A stretch of DNA of 59,779 nucleotides. It comes from Amycolatopsis palatopharyngis. GTDB taxonomy: Bacteria > Actinomycetota > Actinomycetes > Mycobacteriales > Pseudonocardiaceae. Below the pieces are notes generated by a model. That model was not told the origin of the DNA, did no database searches, and worked only from the letters and a program-made list of their open reading frames with translations. Position numbers and translations under genes: made by a program. The stretch lies in the NCBI RefSeq assembly GCF_003385185.1, contig NZ_PQHZ01000041.1:1-59779 (forward strand). The letters run 5' to 3'. Of this stretch, positions 55,890-59,779 are shown in pieces. Position 1 is the first letter of the stretch. Each line of letters begins with the position of its first letter.

Positions 55890-57227
55890 ATGGTGGCCTC
55901 CGAGGCGATGGTGCGCCAGCTGTTGGACGACAATGACATCGTCGGCCTGCAGGAGTGGCTGGACCAGCATCCGCCGTACCGGATCGCCGATGAGCTGGCC
56001 CGCCTCGACGAGGTCAACGCCGTGTTGCTGTTCCGCCTGCTCGCCAAGGACCGGGCGCTGGCCGTGTTCGAGGAGCTCGACCCCGCCGACCAGCACAAGG
56101 TGCTGTCCGGGCTGCGCCACCAGGCATTCGGCGACGTCGTGGAGGGCATGGCCCCCGACGACCGGGCCAGGCTGCTCGGCGAGGCACCGGCGAAGTTCGC
56201 CCGGCACGTTCTCGCTGGGCTGAGCCCCCGCGAACGGGCCATGACAGCCGCCTTGCTCGGATATCCCGAGGGCTCCGTCGGCCGGGTCATGAGCCCGGAG
56301 ACCGTGGCGATCCGCCGCCATCTCACCGCCGAGCAGGCCCTGCAGGTCGTGCGGACGAGGGGCGCCGAGGCCGAGACCGTCTACACGCTCCCGGTCATCG
56401 ACGACCAGCGTCATTTCCTGGGCACCGTCGCGCTGCGCGAACTGGTCCTGAGCTCACCGGATCAACCGGTCGCCGAACTCGTCGACGCCGACATCCCCCG
56501 GGTCCGGGCCACGGACTCCGCCGAGGACGCGGCCCGGCTGATGCAGGAGACCAACCTGATCGACCTGCCCGTCGTCGACAGCGAGGACCGGGTTCTCGGC
56601 CTGCTCACCATCGACGACGCGCTCGAGGTGATCGAGGCCGCCGACACCGAGGACATCGCCCGGCAGGCCGCTGCCGCCCCCTGGTCCGGTCACTACATGT
56701 CCGCGGGAGTCGCCCAGCTCGCCCGCTCCCGTGCGGTGTGGCTCCTGCTGCTCATCGTCGCGGCCACCCTCACCGTCAACGTCCTGCAGATTTTCGAGGC
56801 CACCCTCGCGCAGGTCACCGCCCTCGCCCTGTTCATTCCCCTGCTCGTGGGCACCGGCGGCAACGCGGGCGCCCAGGCCGCCACCGCGGCGGTCCGCGCG
56901 CTGGCCGTCGGCGAGGTCCGCACGACCGACGTCCTCCGGGTGGCCTGGCGCGAGTGCCGGGTCGGACTACTGCTCGGCGTCATGCTCGCCACCGTCGGTC
57001 TGGTCGTGGGGACGATCCTGGTCGACCTGGCCGTCGCCACCGCGGTCGCGCTTTCGCTGATCCTGATCTGTTCCTGGGCCGCCATGATCGGCGCCACGAT
57101 GCCGCTGCTGGCCAAGCGCCTCGGCATCGACCCGGCGGTCATCTCCGCTCCCCTGGTCACGACTCTGGTGGACGCCACCGGGCTCATCATCTACTTCCTC
57201 ATCGCGCACGCCGTTCTCAACCTCTGA
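55890..57227 (+). CDS. mgtE: Magnesium transporter MgtE
   Basis: A 445-residue channel. The N-terminal superhelical domain (residues about 1-130, LARLDEVNAVLLFRLLAKDR), two CBS domains (about 135-250, SVGRVMSPETVAIRRHLTA and DLPVVDSEDRVLGLLTIDD) and a C-terminal domain with five transmembrane segments are in the usual order. PLLVGTGGNAGAQAATAAVR is the family signature and MIGATMPLLAKRLGIDP the other conserved pore region. ATG 55890 is chosen because AGGAGGG is 5 nt upstream. Activity is normally gated by cytoplasmic Mg on the CBS domains. I see no M-box-like leader in the 156-nt upstream gap. Confidence 0.93.
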   Translation: MVASEAMVRQLLDDNDIVGLQEWLDQHPPYRIADELARLDEVNAVLLFRLLAKDRALAVFEELDPADQHKVLSGLRHQAFGDVVEGMAPDDRARLLGEAPAKFARHVLAGLSPRERAMTAALLGYPEGSVGRVMSPETVAIRRHLTAEQALQVVRTRGAEAETVYTLPVIDDQRHFLGTVALRELVLSSPDQPVAELVDADIPRVRATDSAEDAARLMQETNLIDLPVVDSEDRVLGLLTIDDALEVIEAADTEDIARQAAAAPWSGHYMSAGVAQLARSRAVWLLLLIVAATLTVNVLQIFEATLAQVTALALFIPLLVGTGGNAGAQAATAAVRALAVGEVRTTDVLRVAWRECRVGLLLGVMLATVGLVVGTILVDLAVATAVALSLILICSWAAMIGATMPLLAKRLGIDPAVISAPLVTTLVDATGLIIYFLIAHAVLNL

Positions 57228-57322
57228 GCTGCGGCTTTCGTCCCGCTGCTGCCGCCTCGGCTGCCGCTGGCGAAGGTATCCCCCACAAGCCGGACCAGCG
57301 CGGCACCACTGGGCCATCCGGG

Positions 57323-57328
57323 TTAGCC
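57323..57328 (+). promoter_or_regulatory. -10 element (TAGCCT) of the DNA ligase gene
   Basis: TAGCCT upstream of ATG 57375, leaving a leader of about 40 nt with a GGAAGGAG ribosome site. Confidence 0.35.
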
Positions 57329-57374
57329 TCCGGACAAGACCGTGCACGCAGGCGGTGGGTGGAAGGAGCCGACG

Positions 57375-58397
57375 ATGGCAGGGTCCACGGTCCGGGCAGG
57401 ACTGCCAGATCCGGTACTGCCCATGCTTGCCGTCGATGGCGAACTGCCCACCACCGGTTACGGGTACGAGATCAAGTGGGACGGCTTCCGCGCCTGCGTG
57501 CAGGTCGCCGCGAATGGGGACAGCAGACTCACCAGCCGCCTCGGCAACGACGTCACCGGCACCTATCCGGACGTTGCGGATGCCGTTACCCGCATACTGG
57601 CAGGACGGCCCGCCGTTCTGGACGGCGAACTGGTCGTTCTGGACGAATCCGGCAGGCCGGATTTCGGCCGGCTGCAGACCCGGCATCAGCGCGGGCCGAG
57701 CAGCACTCTGCTGCGGACGAACCCGGTGACGTTCTTCGCCTTCGATCTGCTCCACCTCGGTGACGACACACTGCTGCAGGAACCCTACGAGCAGCGGCGT
57801 TCCCGGCTGGCGGATCTCGGGCTCGCGGGCGACCCGTTGGTCACGGTGCCGCCGTACTACACCGAAAACGACATCAGCCCGGCCGAGTTGCTGGAGGTGG
57901 TCGAGCAGCAGCAACTCGAAGGCGTCGTCGCGAAGCGGCTCGTCTCCCCCTACCAGCCGGGGAAACGCTCTCGCTACTGGATCAAACGCGCGCTCATCAA
58001 GACGCAGGAAGTGGTGATCGGCGGCTGGAAACCCGGCGAAGGGCGGCGCGACAACATGATCGGCTCCCTGCTGCTCGGGGCGCACGACCACGAAAACCAA
58101 CTCGTCTACATCGGACACGTCGGCACCGGCTTCACCGAGAAGGCTCTCGGCGACCTTCTGCGCGAACTCGAACCCCTGTCCCGCACCACCAGCCCGTTCG
58201 ACACCCCGGTCCCCCGCGACCGGGCCCGCCACGCACGCTGGGTCGAACCACGTCTCGTCGGAGAGGTCGTGTACCGCCAGCTCACCGACAATCGCAACAA
58301 CGAACGTCGTCTCCGGCACGCGGCTTGGCGCGGGCTACGTCCCGACAAGGAGCCAGGCGAGGCGATCCTGCCCCAGGTGGAACCGGGCGTCGGGTAG
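57375..58397 (+). CDS. ATP-dependent DNA ligase (LigD ligase-domain type)
   Basis: A 340-residue ligase. The adenylation Lys is in YEIKWDGFRACVQV near residue 33 (KWDG motif). AVLDGELVVLDESGRPDFGR near 81 is motif III, EGVVAKRLVSPYQPGKRSRYW near 193 is motif IV, and IKTQEVVIGGWKPG near 218 is motif V. A C-terminal OB domain with LVYIGHVGTGFTEKALGDLL follows. Size matches the ligase part of LigD or the stand-alone LigC type. The NHEJ polymerase at 9193 could work with it; no Ku gene is in the window. Confidence 0.93.
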   Translation: MAGSTVRAGLPDPVLPMLAVDGELPTTGYGYEIKWDGFRACVQVAANGDSRLTSRLGNDVTGTYPDVADAVTRILAGRPAVLDGELVVLDESGRPDFGRLQTRHQRGPSSTLLRTNPVTFFAFDLLHLGDDTLLQEPYEQRRSRLADLGLAGDPLVTVPPYYTENDISPAELLEVVEQQQLEGVVAKRLVSPYQPGKRSRYWIKRALIKTQEVVIGGWKPGEGRRDNMIGSLLLGAHDHENQLVYIGHVGTGFTEKALGDLLRELEPLSRTTSPFDTPVPRDRARHARWVEPRLVGEVVYRQLTDNRNNERRLRHAAWRGLRPDKEPGEAILPQVEPGVG

Positions 58398-58514
58398 CGA
58401 CGGGCGGGGTTTCCGCCGGCAACGCCTTCGCATCTCTTCGGGGAAGATGCCGCACGCAGGTGTGAGCCGCAGAGCCGCCGCTGCCGACGATCACCTCGCT
58501 AGTGCGACAGCTGA

Positions 58515-58520
58515 TACATT
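58515..58520 (+). promoter_or_regulatory. Leaderless -10 element (TACATT) of the TetR gene
   Basis: TACATT, 7 nt, then ATG 58528; no ribosome site. Confidence 0.5.
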
Positions 58521-58527
58521 AACAGCG

Positions 58528-59172
58528 ATGACGCCCCCAACCCCGGAACCGGAAGCCACCCGGCCGCCGCCCCAACGCAGGCCCGGCGGTCGCACTGCCC
58601 GCATCCGCGCGCAGGTACTCGACGCGGTCCGCGCGGAACTCGGCGAACACGGCTTTGACGGGCTCACCATGGAGGCAGTCGCCGCCCGCGCCGGCGTGCA
58701 CCGAGCAACGGTGTACCGGCGTTGGGGGGATGCCGGAGGCCTGCTGGCGGACGTTCTCGATGCCGCGAGTGACGACGACTGGCAACCGCCGGACACCGGC
58801 TCACTGCAGGACGATCTCGCAGCACTGAACCATGAGATCCACGCGGCCCTGACCGCTCAGCCGTCGGTCATGACGGCCTTGATCGCCGCCTCGTTCCGCT
58901 CCGAGAAAGCCGCCCACGCCCAACAGCGGCTCTGGGAGGACCGGTACAACCGCTGCGAGTCCATCGTCAGCAATGCCGTCCAACGCGGCGAACTGCCGCC
59001 ACATACCCACGCCCGGGCGATGCTCATTGCCGCCACCGCGCCGATGTACCACCAGCTGGTGCTTCTCCACACGCCGCCGGACCCACACCTGCCCGACCAC
59101 GCGGCCAGAACCGTCTTCCTCGCCGCCACCGCGGGCGCCTTCGCCCGACCGCCGGCGACGGAGGAGCCCTGA
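58528..59172 (+). CDS. TetR family transcriptional regulator
   Basis: A 214-residue regulator. A Pro-rich 20-residue start precedes RIRAQVLDAVRAELGEHGFD and the HTH TMEAVAARAGVHRATVYRRW. The ligand domain with HEIHAALTAQPSVMTALIAA and LWEDRYNRCESIVSNAVQRG is of the TetR_C type common in actinomycetes. The gene is isolated: the ligase is upstream on the same strand and a frameshifted small gene follows. Its target is not evident from neighbours. Confidence 0.9.
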   Translation: MTPPTPEPEATRPPPQRRPGGRTARIRAQVLDAVRAELGEHGFDGLTMEAVAARAGVHRATVYRRWGDAGGLLADVLDAASDDDWQPPDTGSLQDDLAALNHEIHAALTAQPSVMTALIAASFRSEKAAHAQQRLWEDRYNRCESIVSNAVQRGELPPHTHARAMLIAATAPMYHQLVLLHTPPDPHLPDHAARTVFLAATAGAFARPPATEEP

Positions 59173-59211
59173 CAGACTCCACCACGCGACGATCCGCGGC
59201 CGTATCCGCGA

Positions 59212-59521
59212 ATGGACACCAACGCGCTCGTGCGGTCAGTACGCTCCGACGGGGCGCAGACGCAGGGCCGATCGCGAGCAAGCCCGGCTTTGGTTCTCAC
59301 CTCTCGTCGACGAGATCAACAAACTCATCAGGAACCCGGAGGCGGCCGCGGTCCGCCTGAACACTGTCCATAATGCACTGATTGATCTGATCACCTTCCT
59401 GGATCCGGCGCGAGTGTGGATCACCGGGCCCAACCGGAAGTTCGATCAGAAGGAGTTGCCGGAACCGCGCACCGAATCCCAGCAGGACGAGACTTCGGAG
59501 GCCCGGCCCGCTCAACCGTGA
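59212..59521 (+). pseudogene. Small hypothetical gene with probable frameshift
   Basis: ATG 59212 opens MDTNALVRSVRSDGAQTQ; skipping one base near 59266 joins it to a well-formed frame, ADREQARLWFSPLVDEINKL and then AAAVRLNTVHNALIDLITFL, ending at 59521 with an acidic, Gln-rich tail. Neither frame alone gives a convincing protein with a start codon: the second has none near its beginning. I do not recognise the family; it looks like a short helical protein. A sequencing error or a true frameshift is possible. Confidence 0.4.
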
Positions 59522-59574
59522 GAGACATGCCGCTTGTCGGGTTGGGTCGACCGTTGACCGACGGACACCGCCGA

Positions 59575-59590
59575 TAGAACGTGTGTTCGA
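59575..59590. promoter_or_regulatory. SOS-box-like (LexA) palindrome before the 13E12-type gene
   Basis: TAGAACGTGTGTTCGA differs by one base from the actinobacterial LexA site TCGAAC-N4-GTTCGA. It ends one base before the -10 element TAGCGT (59592-59597). Confidence 0.65.
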
Positions 59591-59591
59591 G

Positions 59592-59597
59592 TAGCGT
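59592..59597 (+). promoter_or_regulatory. Leaderless -10 element (TAGCGT) of the DUF222 gene
   Basis: TAGCGT, 6 nt, then GTG 59604. Confidence 0.5.
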
Positions 59598-59603
59598 GGT
59601 GGT

Positions 59604-59779
59604 GTGGATGTTGATGAGCGCGTGATTCCGGCGTGGCAGCTCTCCGAGGGGGAGCTGCTCGGTGGTCTGCTCGAATCCGAGAAAGTGTTGCGGCGGCAGT
59701 ATGGGCGGATCCTGGAGTTGATCGCTGAGGTCGAAGCTCGGGGTGTGGCGGGTGGGCGGGGGTATCGGGATACGGCGAC
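59604..59779 (+). CDS. DUF222/13E12 family protein, N-terminal part cut by window edge
   Basis: The first 58 codons of a DUF222 (13E12 repeat family) protein, usually followed by an HNH nuclease domain that would lie beyond the window. The visible part reads VDVDERVIPAWQLSEGELLG, then LRRQYGRILELIAEVEARGV and GGRGYRDTA, the typical start of this family. In mycobacteria and other actinomycetes these genes carry SOS boxes and occur in many copies. GTG 59604 is supported by the -10 element and by the SOS-like box upstream. Confidence 0.75.
   Translation, partial: MDVDERVIPAWQLSEGELLGGLLESEKVLRRQYGRILELIAEVEARGVAGGRGYRDTA

Noticed and set aside
1..59779. tRNA, rRNA, riboswitch, integrase or transposase genes
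   Set aside because: None could be recognised by eye; an M-box before mgtE was looked for and not seen. A covariance-model search would be needed to exclude small RNAs.

Overview
The window is a high-GC actinomycete chromosome segment, most likely from the Pseudonocardiaceae (Amycolatopsis, Saccharomonospora or Prauserella type). This placement is inferred from codon usage, many leaderless promoters (a TANNNT hexamer 6-7 nt before ATG or GTG), mycothiol-linked families, a fused ferredoxin/ferredoxin-NADP reductase, and a DUF222/13E12 gene at the right edge. I saw no rRNA, tRNA, CRISPR array, transposase or phage module. No gene-free stretch exceeds 300 bases.

1-7917 is stress and signalling: a truncated sigma factor, an HATPase-like regulator, a Cu/Zn SOD lipoprotein, UdgX, a STAS protein, an SDR oxidoreductase, a conserved hypothetical, a hemerythrin, a DUF2795 protein, and an overlapping operon of lipoprotein, divergent NRAMP transporter and two PRC-barrel proteins. 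Several of these share a GNTTN-N14/15-GGGTAN promoter, typical of a SigB/SigF-class general stress sigma factor. 8071-15147 holds GNAT and VOC proteins, a DUF985 gene reduced by an internal deletion, a LigD-type NHEJ polymerase, a TetR-controlled monooxygenase/membrane-protein operon with two operators, a YciO-type protein and a spermidine-synthase-like protein.

15248-20531 is an aminophosphonate module: PhnC/D/E transporter, TIGR03364 amine oxidase, divergent GntR/UTRA regulator and phosphonatase-like hydrolase. After a LysR/EamA divergent pair, 22684-33931 is a long catabolic operon: lipoprotein and Liv-type ABC transporter, Gfo/Idh/MocA dehydrogenase, DUF993 aldolase-like protein, sugar isomerase, secreted DUF1080-like protein and secreted PQQ-type dehydrogenase with a LamG domain. 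A LacI-type double operator sits on its start site. 34202-37700 pairs an AurF-like diiron oxygenase with a ferredoxin/reductase fusion and a TetR regulator. 37940-41604 is a compact three-gene cluster (BesD/ArpA-like 2OG oxygenase, methyltransferase, carnitine-type acyltransferase) that looks like an uncharacterised pathway.

45235-49089 is an operon resembling mycobacterial Rv1678-Rv1681: DoxX, membrane protein, acyl-CoA dehydrogenase, a PhnD-fold protein without a signal peptide, and a TusA-like/radical SAM fusion. The right end carries a MarR/DUF5313 divergent pair, arylamine N-acetyltransferase, DinB, an orphan cytochrome b, decayed GNAT and AztD genes, MgtE, an ATP-dependent DNA ligase, a TetR, a frameshifted small gene, and a 13E12-type gene behind an SOS-box-like palindrome.

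The strongest candidates for undescribed biology are the 2OG oxygenase/methyltransferase/acyltransferase cluster, the TusA-radical SAM/PhnD-fold operon, the secreted-oxidation sugar operon, and the stress-promoter NRAMP/PRC operon. Short palindromic repeats of two families lie in three intergenic gaps between convergent genes.
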